DNA of 64,000 nt from Paraspadella gotoi (taxonomy: Eukaryota > Chaetognatha). How positions within the stretch are numbered: position 1 is the first letter of the stretch; each line of letters starts with the position of its first letter. The position numbers were made by a program, and so were the translations under genes. Shown piece by piece: positions 20,930 to 33,596 of the stretch. The stretch is taken from assembly GCA_051294375.1 (NCBI GenBank), contig CM119268.1, positions 19,806,785 to 19,870,784 on the forward strand, given 5' to 3'. Under the pieces are notes generated by a model, which had not been told where the DNA came from, searched no databases, and saw only the letters and a program-made list of their open reading frames with translations.

Positions 20930-22458
20930 ATGGCAAAACTACTTGGCATAGGTGAGAAGGGGGCTAGCAAAGAATCGATACCGCCGCTGCAACCCACTGC
21001 ACCGGCCGGAGAGAAACCGTCAGACGCCATGCAGGGCATGGTGGGACCTACTTGGATAGACGAACCGGAATGGTCGTCTATTATGACAGCAGAACCGAGC
21101 CCATCAACCGATGACGAACGAACTGCCGGGCTTGACAAAATCAAGCTCGTCGACGACGACGAAGGCGCCGACGCCAATGAGACAACATACAGCAATGGCA
21201 AGCCACACCTTCTTAATCTAGACGAGAACCTAAGAAGGGTCGCGGAGGGAAAGAAAGGCAACATGGGAGCAGCCATCACCGAGATATTAGCCTTGGTCAA
21301 CGACAACAAGGTGGAGTTCCGCCGCGCCGCGGCGGAAATCACGCCAAGCGGCCGCCGAAACAAGGGCTCTCGCCAGAAAGATGGCCGACCTCGCACATGC
21401 GGTAGAAGAGCTGGCAACGGCACCAAGGGAAGAAGGCCCAGACGCCTACGCGCCAGAAGACCGCCGAAGAAGCACGTCCACCGCGGAAACGCCAGGCAGC
21501 CAGCCCCGCGCTCAATCTCAGCAAACCCGCTCTCACGTGCGCCGATCAAAATGGACAGGCGACGTGAAGGAGAAAAAGCCGATGGAGTTCTTGAGGGGCA
21601 TCTACAGAAACCTCAAGAACTGCGATTTCGAAGAAAAACGGGTGAACGAACAACTCCAAGCCGTCCTCGCACGCGATGAGGAGGCAAATTGGTACGTCGA
21701 CCCCATCGACGGCAGCCTATGGAAAGGCCTCGAGGCAATGTGCAAAGAGTCATCTGTCACAGCGGCGGAAATAGCCGAGAAGATAGTGGTGAAGGTGGAC
21801 CCGAAGGAACACTCCGAGTACGGACTCCCACTAGTGAACTCGATCTACAAAAAGTTCGACTGCGTCGCACCCGAAGAACGTGACGCAGTCTCGCGCCACG
21901 TCGCCCGCCTGTTGACGAAGGCGCTGGACCCGTACGCCCCTGGCATCTCAAGAGAGGTACTGAAATTCAGGAACCTCATCGACACAGGAAAACGCCGCGA
22001 GCTAGGAAAGGAAATCGAGTGGATCCTGCGTGGATGGCTCGAAACGTACGGATACAAATCGGAAGGCACCGCTCGCCGCTTCATAAACTCAGTGAAGGAG
22101 AACGACTGCCAGATCCTCACAGACTCGCTCCTGAAGAAGGGTCTGAGCGACAAAAACCCCGCCGAGAGCGAACGCCCTGTATCAAGGAGCAATGATGCAG
22201 GAAGCAAACAACACGCGCGAGCTCATGGAGAAGCTCACGAAAAGCATGTCGGCGATCCAAAGGGCCGTCGAAACAAAGAAGGACGACGGCAGATGGAGAG
22301 GGCGCCAGCCAGGGACACACAGACGCCCAGAATGGCGTGACAGGCGCGACGGAGGGGGCGACAGGCGCTGGCAGGGCAGACAGGCCCGCACAGACAAAAA
22401 TTTCCGAAGGATAGATTTGAATTTAGGCGCAGAGACGCGATTGAAACCGATGAATTAG
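20930..22458 (+). pseudogene. gag-like gene of the LTR element, frameshifted
   Basis: Two main overlapping frames (20930 to about 21340, then 21381 to about 22170) and a third (22192-22458) read as one Gag-like protein with frame breaks near 21350 and 22165. The first part is acidic with a helical stretch (ITEILALVNDNKVEF). The middle is a well-conserved 200-residue domain (WYVDPIDGSLWKGLEAMC, VARLLTKALDP). The end is Arg/Gly-rich (RRDGGGDRRWQGRQ), suitable for RNA binding. I see no CCHC knuckle. A second copy at 33597-34388 lacks the break at 22165, showing that it is a local 2-nt deletion or an error. Confidence 0.7.
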
Positions 22459-23265
22459 ATGTCCAAACCACTAATAAAAATTTCGAAAATTACAACTGCT
22501 CATTATTACCGATCCCAAGTCAGAAAAAGGAAAACCCCAGAGAGGGTGAAAGCGGCGAAGCTAGCAAACGACGCCGCTGACAAATCAAGAATGCCGCAAA
22601 GAAATGGCAACCATCTGACGCCTTAGCGAGATTCGCCGACTGCGCAAAAACAGCGATGAAATTCAAAGGCAAGGACGCAGCAACTAGACTGTATAAACTG
22701 TTCGCCCCGCTTGGGGCCAAAGACAGACACTTGTTAGCTGTAGCGATAGTCAAAGAATCAGAGCCCCGTGGAAAACGTTCTCCGTGAAAGACAAATTCGC
22801 ACACGTCAAACGCTTGAAAGCGTGCGAAAAGCTCTGCAAAAAGGCGGCAAACCGGGAAAACGGTAGGCGAATAGAAGCAACGCCCCCGCCCCGACAACCT
22901 CGCAAGCTGAAGCGGAAAAGCAAAAACAAGGCAAAGCCAAAGCCAGACTTAGAACGTTTGTCGAATTCGGCGGAGTAAAGTCGAGAAAGATGGTTTACAA
23001 TCCGACATACACAATCATCGGAACTAACCAAGGCGAGTCCTTGCACCAAGAAACGATCAGAAAGATCGAACGGATGTGCCATGAGCCAGAGACACTGACA
23101 ATGCCCGTCACAAAAGAGGAATCCAGGAAAGACGAACAAATGCCCCCGCGGTTACCCGATTCACCGCAGAGGCGCCCCGTCCAACAGAGAAAACAAAAGG
23201 TCCGAAACCGAGAGACGATACAGGAAAAGGTTTTAGGCACGCAGGAAATAACTATATCCCTGCAG
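22459..23265 (+). pseudogene. Gag/pol linker region, broken
   Basis: Several short basic frames (e.g. 22784-22978 and 22990-23268) with no motif I recognise. They lie between the basic Gag tail and the protease, so probably belong to Gag's C-terminal part or the N-terminus of Pol. The many frame changes suggest decay or sequencing error. Confidence 0.4.
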
Positions 23266-23770
23266 TAATAAATGGGGCACCAGCCAGCTGCCTACACGAC
23301 ACAGGGGCCTCCATAAACACAATACAAGGAGGTTTGTAGACGAATGGTCGCTAACAAACAAGATTTATAGTGGAAACCCACTAAGAGTAACGACAGGAAA
23401 CGGGCCGATCACTATAAGAGAAAGACTGAACCTGAGAGTGATGTTTCAAAACTGGATTCTAGACACAGTATTCTTCGTCTCACCGGACGCCGAGGACAGA
23501 GACGTGATACTAGGCACGGCGACGACCGACCCAGGGCCCAGCGAAGAGATGTGGGTGATAACGCCAAATGATAAAGACGGAACGCAGGTAGCCCACATGA
23601 ATGGAAAACCGGTAACCCACCTGTTCAAAAGCAAGCAGAACGCCCTAAGAGCCGCCAGATGGCTGGCCAGGCAATACATAGACGACAGAACAGAGATTCC
23701 ATTGTTCGCAGAAGCAAATGGCACCGGAACACCAAGGTCAGAGCGGCACGCACATATTGGAAATCACTAG
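23266..23770 (+). pseudogene. Aspartic protease of the LTR element
   Basis: LHDTGASIN (Asp-Thr-Gly codons from 23299) is the active site of a retroviral-type aspartic protease, which processes the polyprotein. About 70 codons later, in another frame, VILGT (ILGT 23507-23518) matches the conserved hydrophobic-Gly segment. The frame changes between 23313 and 23438, so this copy is broken. A scrambled counterpart of the DTG region lies near 36,100-36,230. Confidence 0.75.
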
Positions 23771-24099
23771 CCGATTCAAATGGCTGATGGAATCAGCAGA
23801 CGGAAAGACAGCAGTTACGGTAACGGGAAACGACCTGAAAGAAGGAGTTGAACTCCCAGGAAAACCGGGCACATGGGATCAGCCAGAATAATCATCACGG
23901 AAAACGCAGCCAGAGAGCTAGGGCTGAAGCCGCACTGCGCAGAGCAGACCGTGGACGCCGACTTCACAGGTGGAGAACCCAGACTACGAAAAGCCTGTAA
24001 AACAGACATCCCACCAACAACGATAGTAAGACACACCCATCGAAGGAAGAGATCGAACAAGCAGACAAAGCCAGGAGCAGAAGGAGACAAAAGCATGAT

Positions 24100-25000
24100 G
24101 ACAGAGGCCGAGAAGCTTTCCTGAAGCCATTCAAGGAAATAGACCCATCCCTCAGCGAAAAAGCAGACGAAGTACTTGACGTGGTCTGGGAATACAGAGA
24201 CGTATTTGGCGAATCGATTAACGATTGCAAGGAAGGCTTCCTGAACTATAAAGTTGACCTGGGATTCACAACAAACAACTTACCCAAGCCAAGATTCATG
24301 AATCAAGGCCCTGTCAAGAAAGCGCGCCCTAAAGAGGTACCTAGAAGTGTACGAACAGCAGGTGTCGTCTCAAGAACGACGGGTGAGGCATATTCAAACG
24401 CCTTCCTAATAAAGAAGCCGAACCACATCAAAGAAGGCCAAAACGAAATGGATGACGAAACGTTCGCTAAACAATGGCGACTCATTGCGATCTCTCAGCG
24501 GTAAACAGAAATATATCAACTTTCGCCACAGAGCCGCAGACAATACATCCATCTTGGAACAATACAAACCACATGAGCTCCAGTGCTCAGTGGACATCCT
24601 AGCCTGTTTCCATCAGGTAAAATCTGACTGACAGAAGCAAACCCGTGACCACCTTTGCCGGCGCAGGGCACAATTGGAAGATGAACAAACTCCCGATGGG
24701 AGGCGTAAACAGCATAAATGTACTGCAAGCGATAACTCGACGAATCTTCGCGGATCTAGGAAGAGACGTCAAAAGTTTCCTCATATACGTGGACGACCTG
24801 ATCCTCACAGCAAAGTCGCCGGAAGAAATGGCAGACAGGTTAAGAGAATTCCTTGAAATCTGCAGGAAAAGAATGTGGTCCTCAAGTGGACAAAAGCGTC
24901 CTCTTAAGGAAAGATGACATCAAAATCCTAGGCTTCAGCATCTCGAAGGACAAACTGAAACCCCAAAGGAAAAGCTTGAGCAGGCGGAGCTAAGACTGAA
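24100..25000 (+). pseudogene. Reverse transcriptase of the LTR element
   Basis: Spread over at least three frames. EYRDVFGE (about 24190) and the fingers with GEAYSNAFLIKK and WRLIA lie in 24181-24504. Thumb and palm lie in 24645-24917 with FAGAGHNWKMNKLPMGG and the catalytic YVDDL at 24786-24800. The domain order and the later NYYRCF motif look Ty3/gypsy-like, but the YVDD (not YLDD) box and divergence leave a BEL/Pao relationship open. A stretch around 24505-24640 is badly disrupted. Confidence 0.78.
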
Positions 25001-25746
25001 AGAGATCAAGACGCAAAAGGAACTACGCGCGCTGTTAGCGTTGCTAAATTATTACAGGTGCTTCACGCATCGATTCTCATACCTGGCGCAGCCCCTCCAC
25101 GCGCTAACCCTGGTCGACAAGAAAGACTTCGAATTCAGAGACAAGCACGAAAAGCCTTAGAAACGTTAGTAGAGGAAATCAAATCGACACCGGGGCTAAA
25201 TTTCCTAAACGACGCAAAAATCAAAATGGTGAGTACAAAATTTACGCTGACGCAAGCACAAGCGCCATGGGGGGCCTAATTACAGCAACGGCTAACGGAA
25301 CCGAATACCCCCTCAGTTTCCACTCAAAATCATTCCAGAAGAGTACAGAATAAAACATCAACATCCTAGAAACACTCGCTTTCAACATGATGGTGAGAAA
25401 GTTCAAAGGTTACATTTGTGGAAGAAAGGTCAGTCTAGTGACAGACTCACAATACTTCAAAAGAGTAATGGACCAGCAACACGACAAACAGCAGCTGCTC
25501 CCAACGAACGTACTACGCTGGATAACAGAAATCCGCCAAGAATGCCACCCCTCAGAGATCATCTTAGTAAAAAGTGGCGACAACCCAGCGGACTTTTTAA
25601 CCAGATTCACTGATCAAAATCAAATCACCCCACTAGACACGCCTTTCCTAGCCGCAGGCTTCGACATCGACGGCAGTTACGAACCAGGCTTCACCGAAGA
25701 ACCGTTGTCAGGCGAGTCGTGGCAGGACACCTGGAACTCAGGGTAG
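25000..25746 (+). pseudogene. RNase H and connection of the LTR element
   Basis: After the RT, LLALLNYYRCF is in the connection region. RNase H motifs appear in sequence order but different frames: DASTSAMGG near 25250, ETLAFNMMVRKF near 25370, LVTDSQYF at about 25435-25460 and SGDNPADFLTRF near 25575-25610. The frame 25387-25746 is the best preserved. Two or three frame breaks occur between 25058 and 25387. Confidence 0.72.
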
Positions 25747-26800
25747 GCGGAGCGCCGATACTAGGAATAATAGCCACCGCACTAAACATCGACGAAAAAT
25801 GCTTTCGAACAAAATTCTTCGAATTCATGAAAAGCTATTTCTCTCGCCAGAGGGCGAACATAAAAAAGCTGTACGGCGCACCAAAAACAAAAAGACGTTT
25901 GTACGTTTATCAGAACAATCTCTGCAAAGGACTGGTCACTGGGCCACCCAGAGCTAGAAGCACTAGCAAACATGACAGGTATATGCATCAAAATACTAGA
26001 CGAGGACAGCACCGCACAAGCCGGCTGTAAGTACGAAAAGGTGTACGGCGGAGGAAAGGAAAGAGAAATAAAGATCTTCAGAAACAACCACCGGCCAAGC
26101 TTCGCTGATAAGCGATACCGAACGAAGAATGAGAGCCATCAGACACCTAGTGATGGCCCCCGCCAGAACAATGAAATATTAAACATCGGCCTAGAACACA
26201 GAATAGAAGAGGAAAGAGCCTATCGCAGGCGGGTACCCAGAGCCAGATTGGCGCCAGCACCATAAATGAGACCATCTGCAATGCTCCCCGCCGACACCGT
26301 CATGATCGGCCAAAATCTCACGCGAGACCAGCAAACCAGAACCGAAGAAGAGTACCGGGACCACCGCTGGAGGCACCAACCGAGATAGATAGGACGAGGC
26401 GGCTCCACCAAACTCAGAGGTGACAAACGCAGGCCCCAACGGAATCAACCAGAGTTTTCGAGAAGAGAACACAACAGGAAAAGCTGAACGAAGAGAGGCG
26501 GGACCCCCGTCCCAAGACAATCAACCACCGGTGAGAACAGCAGGCCCACCAAACTCCCCCGACAGAACCGAACAAGTACAGCCAACGTTCCGGAGATAGA
26601 ACCGGAAACGAACAGGAAAACGAAGAAAACGAGGACCCGATAGAACCAACAATCCAAGAGGCTACGACCGCCCCTCAAGTCACGGAAATAATAACCGATT
26701 CAACAATCGAAGCTTCAGTCGAGGTAGACGAAATTGACCTCGAAAGGACTTATCAAATAACGTCAGACGTGACTCCTCAATAATGCCAATGAGAACTGAG
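25747..26800 (+). pseudogene. Spacer between RNase H and integrase
   Basis: About 1 kb of element sequence with short, broken frames (e.g. 25719-26030 and 25972-26265). I recognise no domain. Part of it (26280-26425) recurs inverted at 32505-32640 inside the scrambled copy. Confidence 0.4.
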
Positions 26801-28135
26801 ATAAAAAGCTGGCAGAACGATTGCAACGAAATCAAGGACGCCAAGGAGATATACAAAACCATGGCGCGGGTGGCCTCAGAACGCATTTGGAAGCAGGTGA
26901 GAGAAAATCACTCACACCCACGCAAGCATTCCTCCTCCGGAACGTAGACGATCTGGAGATAACCAAAGATGGAATCCTCTGCGTTATCGGCTTCACAGCA
27001 ACGAGCCGGTCAACAAGATATATCATCCCACAACAAAATCTTAAGGAGGTAGTAAAGAGGATACACGAAAAACTAGGCCATCCAGGAAGAGATCGATCAG
27101 CTTACCTAGCCGCGCAGTACATAGCGGCCCGAATATGGTAAACAGCTGCGGGGAAATGGTGCTCGAGTGCGACCGTTGCAGGCGCGCCACCGACGAAATG
27201 CAATTTAATGAAACCGAGTCAAGACCAACAGCAGCTCGAATCCCATGGGAATCGCTAAGCATCGACGTTATGCACTTACCCCCAGTGGGGGCTACAACCA
27301 CGTCCTAGTGGCCTCAGACAACGCATCAGCCTACACATGGGCGATCCCACTAAGACGAGCCGATGCACAACACGTAATCAAAGCCCTCGATGCGAATATA
27401 TTCCTGCTACATGGTAACTACCTAGAGGTAAATTTTGACGGAGCCACGTCGCTAAACGGCGAAGAGATGAGAAGTATATTGAACGTGCTAGACATGAGCG
27501 GAAGAAGGATCCTAGTCTCCAGAAAGAACAGTAATCGAGCCGAAAGAGACATAGGCAGAATTAGGCAAGCACTAAGAAAGACCCTAAATGATGACCCGAA
27601 CAAGTGGATCAACGCGCTGCCATACTTAATGCTCACTCTGAATGCGACGCCCATAACAGGATGGAAAACAAATATGTCACCACACGAACTCCAATTCGGT
27701 AATAGGCCAAGACTGATAGAGGCGCCCGATGAAGAATCATACGAATGCCTAGCAGATTATGCACAGAGGCGAGCGGATAACCAACAAGAAGCACAGAAAC
27801 AAATCGTAGAGCAGAGATTCATCAGGCATAGACTCACAAAAAGAGGTAACCGCTTCAGAAACCCAAAGAAGATCAAAACAGGAGACGAAGTCTACGCAAG
27901 ACGTGACTTATTGAAAACAGGCGCCGCACCTACACAAAATAAGGTGAAAACAATTTACACAGGCCCACACAAAGTGATCGAGGCTAGGGGAAACCATTAT
28001 GTAATAAATATCAACGGAAAGCGCTCACTCTACCACAGACGCCGCCTCAAACTAAAAGGCGGTGACTCAGACGATTCAGAACCTAAGGAGAAGTATAAGC
28101 GAAGAGACGCTAAACATACAAATTTAAATACTTAA
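26801..28135 (+). pseudogene. Integrase of the LTR element
   Basis: The zinc-binding HHCC region shows HEKLGHPG (about 27065) and, after an in-frame stop near 27140, CGEMVLECDRC. The catalytic core has SIDVMHLPP (first Asp), a second-Asp region NFDGATSLNG and NRAERDIGRI (Glu), followed by a helix QALRKTL. Near the C-terminus GPHKVIEARGNHYVI resembles a GPY/F module, and LYHRRRLKLK ends the domain. The main frame 27245-28135 is intact over about 296 codons, the longest preserved part of this element. The enzyme inserts element DNA into the host chromosome. Confidence 0.82.
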
Positions 28136-28495
28136 CAAAAACGACTACACATTCCACAAGTGATTAAAGAGAAAAGGCAAACAACTCATAAATTCAATAG
28201 CGCAAAGTCAACTTCAAGGTAAGGGTTAAACGAAACTAAAACCAACAAAGGAAAGTAAAAGAGAAAGAATAAAGAATAAGGAGTAAAGATAAAGTAGATA
28301 TAGGCCAGAACAGACAGAGAAAGACCCAGTTCCTCCTCAACCCGACTCACCGGGAAAACGCCGGCCGATCGCTTCGCGATCGCCCGAGGAGGAAGGGGGC
28401 AGACCAGACGCTCGAAACGATGATAGGAAAGACGACGAGCTACGAGCGCCTGAAAGAAGCAGAAGGGAAATAGGAGGCTCACAATCGTTCGAAAG
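28136..28495. other. Region between integrase and third frame
   Basis: Purine-rich element sequence without a clear frame. It may include a splice acceptor for the third gene, but I cannot mark one. Confidence 0.4.
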
Positions 28496-29609
28496 TTGCT
28501 CAGAAAAAAAAGCCAAACAAGAAGAGACCACGCAACCCAAAATGCAGACGAAACGATTGTGATTGTCCTCACCGTAGGCGCAGCGGTCGACGCAACCATG
28601 CTCGTCGGAGAGAACGGGCACGGCATTCTAAAACAAAAGATTGGAGTATTCGACTGCAATACGACATCCGAGCACAAGGATGTCGAGCTGCGGACTCACG
28701 GTAGACGAGACTTCCTCGCCCCACTTCTTCTACGTAGAGGACGGATTCAGGGAATCAAACGGGACACATCGGTAATGGAAGCCATCATGAAACAGCGTCG
28801 AAGTTAGCGCAGAGCAACCAGGAGAATATCGACTCACTCACGAAAGCAGTGCGACATGAGCTTTGCGTAACGAGGGCGCGCGAAGCAAGGACGGCGGCTA
28901 TCGAGGCCCACCGCTCGCCGGCGGCTACCACGTTCATCGACCGCGGCGAGATTGCCGTCCTACGCGGGGAACTGTTGGTGACCGCCAAATGCGACAAACC
29001 CTCGCCCTCCGAGGGAGACCGAAAAGTGCTACCAAGACATGCCCATCTCTTTCGGAGACGGGAAGCATACCGCCACGCCATCTATCATCACGTGATAGAC
29101 TCCTCGTTCGAAACGCCTTGCTCCCCTCCTCCTGTCTACCAATTAGGCGACAGATTTGTCGACAACGACGGGCGTCCGTTCGACAAATACCAGACGCTGC
29201 GAAACGACGCTTCCGGACGCCAAACATCATGTCACGAGCGAGATTTCCATCTACGAGGAAGTAAGGCGGTTTATGGATCGTCACGCAAAGTTCACGGGGC
29301 AAACCCAGCGCTTCAATGAACGGCTGGGGAAATCACCGCCGGATCACCGTCATCCTTCATCCGGCGGATCTTCGGCGACTCGTCCTAGTGGAAATATGGA
29401 ACTGGCTTGTAAACTTGGCGCCACTCATGGGACTCATAGCCGTCGGAGGAGTGGTCGCTGTCTGCGTCTGTTGCGGCTGCTGTCAGTGCGCGACTGGCTG
29501 CATCCGCCGCCAAGCGGAGCGGTCGGACAGAACGTCGACGCCGCCATCGGCCGCGCTGCAGGACGACGACGAGACTCAGTGCCAGTCTAAGACCTGTCCC
29601 CTCGTCTGA
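28496..29609 (+). pseudogene. env-like third gene, frameshifted
   Basis: Three frames read in order: 28496-28807, 28849-29319 and 29316-29609. The first has a hydrophobic stretch (IVIVLTVGAAVDA) that could be a signal sequence; the last has a long hydrophobic segment (LMGLIAVGGVVAVCVCC) followed by a Cys-rich, then basic, tail. An N-terminal signal, ectodomain and C-terminal anchor after integrase are the layout of an envelope-type glycoprotein in errantivirus-like elements. I find no sequence motif that assigns it to a known envelope family. The gene is broken by frame changes near 28810 and 29318. Confidence 0.55.
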
Positions 29610-29610
29610 G

Positions 29611-29624
29611 CGGCGGGGGGGCGC
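29611..29624 (+). promoter_or_regulatory. Polypurine tract
   Basis: CGGCGGGGGGGCGC directly before the 3' LTR start GTCAGCGG. It primes plus-strand DNA synthesis. The C interruptions are unusual. Confidence 0.6.
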
Positions 29625-29961
29625 GTCAGCGGATATGGGATCCGCCTCCACTCTATTTCGATCTACGTGAACTCTCTCTCTCTCCCTCTCACTCTCTCCC
29701 CTCCCACTCTCTCCCTCTCTCTGTTTTTCGATCGTGGTTTTAGCTCATAGCGAATCAGAGGGCGGAGAGTGGGACTAGGTCATAGGGAATTGTTTCATGG
29801 GCCGAGGGAGTAGACGAAGGACTTTAGTTATCAGAAGCGAAGCTGCCCTCGCCCGAATGGTTGCAATATTATTTCTAGCAATTTCGTTTTATTCTCTTTG
29901 CGCTTTAAAACTGTAAATAAGTAAATACAACTTATGCTCGTATTTCAAATTCTCTTTGTAA
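29625..29961 (+). mobile_element. 3' LTR of the LTR element, cut by gap
   Basis: Begins GTCAGCGGATATGGG like the 5' LTR and carries an extra CT-rich block of about 126 bp (29659-29784). The stem-loop is present with one base lost. It stops at TTTGTAA, where the 25-N gap starts. Confidence 0.85.
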
Positions 29962-29986
29962 NNNNNNNNNNNNNNNNNNNNNNNNN
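29962..29986. other. Assembly gap, 25 Ns
   Basis: Exactly 25 Ns in the middle of the 3' LTR. Sequence to the right restarts earlier in the same LTR, with many errors. Confidence 0.95.
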
Positions 29987-32504
29987 TTATCGATTACGTG
30001 ATACTCTCTCTCTCTCCTCTCCAACTTTCCTCTACTGTCTCTGAGTCTCCCTTCAGTTTTCGTTACCCTTACTCTGCATAGCTTCGACTTTGCGCTTATC
30101 TGACATTCTATGCAGTTGTTTTGACTTCTTTTTATCACTTTGAATGTGTCTATGTTCGTGTTTTGGTGATGTATTAATTCCATTTTGTATGCATGTTTCA
30201 TTATGACGTCTGCTCGTGCGACAACTTCTCCTTTAGGATCATTTCTATGCGAGGAGGTCCCAACCGGGCCCGTTGATTGGGGGTCACGTTGGTGGGTTAA
30301 CTAGTGATGCCATAGATTGTATTGAGTGCCGAGGGCGTAGTAGAGAACTTTTAGTTTCAGAAGCGAGCTGCCCTCGGCCAGAATGGGGGATTTATAGCTC
30401 AACGTCTACAATATTATGTCTGTGTAGGCACTTATTTTTCGCCTTTTGTAGTTCTTCTCGTTATGACGGCTTATATCTAACAAATCCCTTGTAAAATTAT
30501 AGGTAAATTGGACAGAACTTCTATGCTGATGCTCATGGGTTTACTTTCAGATCTCCACCTCGTCATCTTTTGTGAATATAAATCTAGTTTGGACACATCT
30601 TTGTTCGGGAAAGTAATCACCGTGCCTCGGCACATTGCAGGTGTCGATGTCTCAAGGCCGCTTATCCACACGGCCAATTAACGGTTGGTTCGGTTGCTTC
30701 CGATCGTGAGAATATTAAATCTGTTATTATAAGTTAAACAAAATTATCACCACAAAATGTCTATAACTGGTACGGACTCAGGTGGGCGAAAGTCAAAAAT
30801 TCGAAAAAGAGACTCAAATTTTTAAAAAAGAAACAATACCGGTTCCGCTCAATCTCTGATACTGAGGGTCTGTCAATATTTACGGAATTACTTGGATTCG
30901 CTAGAGTTTTCTTGAAAAAACAGGGCAAAACAATGGATATACCTCACTAGGTCCGCTTGTCGAAGTACTGGCCTAATCCTATTAAACGTCCCGCTGCGCG
31001 TGTTCTCCCGTTCCGGATGGTCAATCTATCTCCCTGGTCCGAAGTAAGAAATTAAGAAAAAACAGAAAAATGAGGCAATCCCAAAAATATTTACTCTAAG
31101 GTTGTAAGAATAATTAACCAGAGAGTGACGGAAATAATCCATGCTGCGGGGCACCTCTCACCTAAAAGGGTTAGTTTGGGCAAGCCATACAACGATATCA
31201 CGCTCGCAGTACGCCTGAGTACATGGGGTGGCGCAGAAAAACTACCTGTGGGCATACGTGAAGCCAAGGGAGGGAGCTACGCGATTGAAGATCCGTACCC
31301 CGATACCTCGCGGGTCGCGTTGCAGTATGTCCGAAATAGCCCCTTAGCCTGCACTCGCCCATGGGATTCGAGGGCCTCGGGTAGGAGGAACTAACCTGCA
31401 GATTTGATAATATCGCCCGAGAATGTAGTACCAACCGTCGAGACCGCCATGCAGACACCGTGGCGCGCCTGCCATGGTCGCACCGCACCGCCGCCAAGCG
31501 TGGTGTGACGGAAGCGCCAGCCCGTCTGAATTGGTCATGCTAGACGAACCTCGGAGCTAAGGTAGTATCTCGGATGCCGTTGTGTATCTCTAGACACTGC
31601 CGTAATTTTGTTGGTATGGGGTCGGTTAATGATTATTGACTAGCTACGATAGTACCCCCCGTTAGTTGAAAGCGCCATGTCAATAACGCGCCACGGGAGG
31701 TTCCAATTCTTGGATTCATGACCCATGACGGCCAGAGGAAATGCACTCTGGCAAGTGCTGCCGGGGTGAGTTTTTCTTACCTGTTCCAAATGCGTTCTGA
31801 GGTCCATCGCCACGCAAAGATCCCATGTATTAAGTTTGTACTTAATCCTCCTCCCTTGGCTGCTCTTGATTTCGTTGGCAAGTACCGGTTGTCTTGCCGG
31901 CTTTTTAATACGATCAATTCGAATCGTTGGCGCAGCCGATATCGGCCAAAGATGTCGACTTAGACAGAAGATTAATTATTGCAATAAAGTTGCCTCATAA
32001 TGATGGTGCACATAGTTCCTTTAACCTACGACTATCGACTAGCTTCTCGGATTGGTTTGAAATCGGTATTATTCTTTCCGTGACCTGTAGGAAGGGACGG
32101 CTAGCCTCCTTATGGAAAGATTGGTTGTTCGATGCTCCTCGTTTCTTGCTTCGGTTTGCCAGTTGATATCAGATGTTAGCGTTCTATCTCCACGAAAGAA
32201 GTTGGCTGGTACTGGCATGTACTATGGCGTTCTGTCAGGCAGGGCAGTTATCATCGCGATGATATAAGCCTTGGTCCAACCACAGCTAGCTTAACTCCGA
32301 AGCTCTGGGAGTTCCGCCGGCGGCCGCTGATTTCTTGGGGCGGAATACACGCCAAGCGGTGCGTCCCGCTCTCCTTCGTTCCCTGCGCCGATTTCCAAGC
32401 AGAGGGGGCTCTGTTTTCGTTTTCTCAGAACCAAGTGTATTCGGTGTTCCGACCGCCAATCAGCCGTTACATGGCTCCGTGGGCTTGCTTGGTTATTTGT
32501 CAAC

Positions 32505-32640
32505 GACTGCTCTGAGTTCGGTGGCCGGCCTCGTCCCTATCTATCTCGGTTGGTGCCTCCAGCGGTGGTCCCGTACTTCTTCGGTTCTGGTTCTGCGTCT
32601 CGCGTGGAGATTTTGGCCGCATGACGCATGTTCCGGCGAG
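32505..32640 (-). repeat. Inverted copy of 26280-26425 inside the scrambled block
   Basis: CTATCTCGGTTGGTGCCTCC, AGCGGTGGTCCCG and the following segment are the reverse complement of the spacer before the integrase. Its presence out of order and inverted is further evidence that this block is a chimera. Confidence 0.75.
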
Positions 32641-33596
32641 CGCCGCCCCCCCCTCCCTCCCGCACAACTCCGAACAAACGCCACCACACACCCAATCCCG
32701 AACAATCCTCTTGCAGCATAAGGTCTCATGTGAGAATTGGGTGCTGGCCGCCGAGAGTCTGGCTCTAGGGTACCCGCTAGGCCGACTCAGCAGGATCTCT
32801 CGTCCTCTCTTCTTATTCATCGCGCGCAGTAAGATATCCGTCCCGAAGTAAGGCCCAGCCAGTCCGATGTACTCAGGCTATTTGCGTAAACTGGTCTCCA
32901 GTGCGGGAGCGATCTACTAGGCGACGTGTCGCGGCAGCCCCTGCTCCTTCTTCGTCGGATCCTTAATCAGCGAAGGCGGTGGTTGTCTAGATTAATCTAC
33001 GTGCCCTCTCTCCCGCCGTACCTTTCGTACTCCAGCCGGTGCCGTGTGTCCCTCGTCAGTATGATACATTACGTATGTGGGCGTTGCGTGGCTTCTAATC
33101 CTTCTAGCAAAGACTCGGCGCAATCTCACGTGCGCCTGATCGAGAAACCAAGTCCTTTGGCCCAAAAGAATGGACATGTGCTCTCATCTGATAACACCAA
33201 ACCGTGCTTTGTTTTAGTGGGTACGAGACCCAGTAAAACAGCCAGATCTTTTATTGGCTCTGACTGGTTGCTCCGAGAGAAAGTACTTCAAGGCTTGAAT
33301 TTCGAAAGATTTGTTTGAAAGGCATGTTCGCGGGTTCGCATATGTTTACTAGAGGAATGCCCCTCAAGAACTGCGATTTCGAGAAAAACGGGGGTTGGAA
33401 CGGAAGCCGTAACTAACTCCAAGCCTAATTCTCGTAGCCATCGCGTTCGCCACCGCTCCTGAGTTTCGAGGGATGAGGATGGCTAACCGGGACCCGACCT
33501 ATTTCCGGTGAACTAAACCCGGTGGCTGATCTCCGCATGTGACAGACGCCCCCGCTGAGTCGTATATGGACAACGGGCTCCTCGAGAAGGCATCGA

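Larger units (their letters stand above)
20383..29961 (+). mobile_element. env-bearing LTR retrotransposon (Ty3/gypsy-like)
   Basis: About 9.6 kb: LTR, primer-binding site, gag, protease, RT, RNase H, integrase, env-like gene, polypurine tract, LTR. ATATC precedes the 5' LTR and follows the LTR end at 38796, giving a 5-bp target duplication if the intervening scrambled copy is set aside. Many frame breaks affect all genes except most of the integrase. Family assignment to Ty3/gypsy rests on domain order, the NYYRCF connection motif and the GPY/F-like module; it is tentative. It lies upstream of, or within an intron of, the kinase gene at 39 kb. Confidence 0.8.

Noticed and set aside
20383-29961. 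Firm BEL/Pao assignment of the LTR element
   Set aside because: The YVDD box and the NPADFLTR-like segment hint at BEL, but the connection motif and GPY/F-like module fit Ty3/gypsy better; left open rather than asserted.
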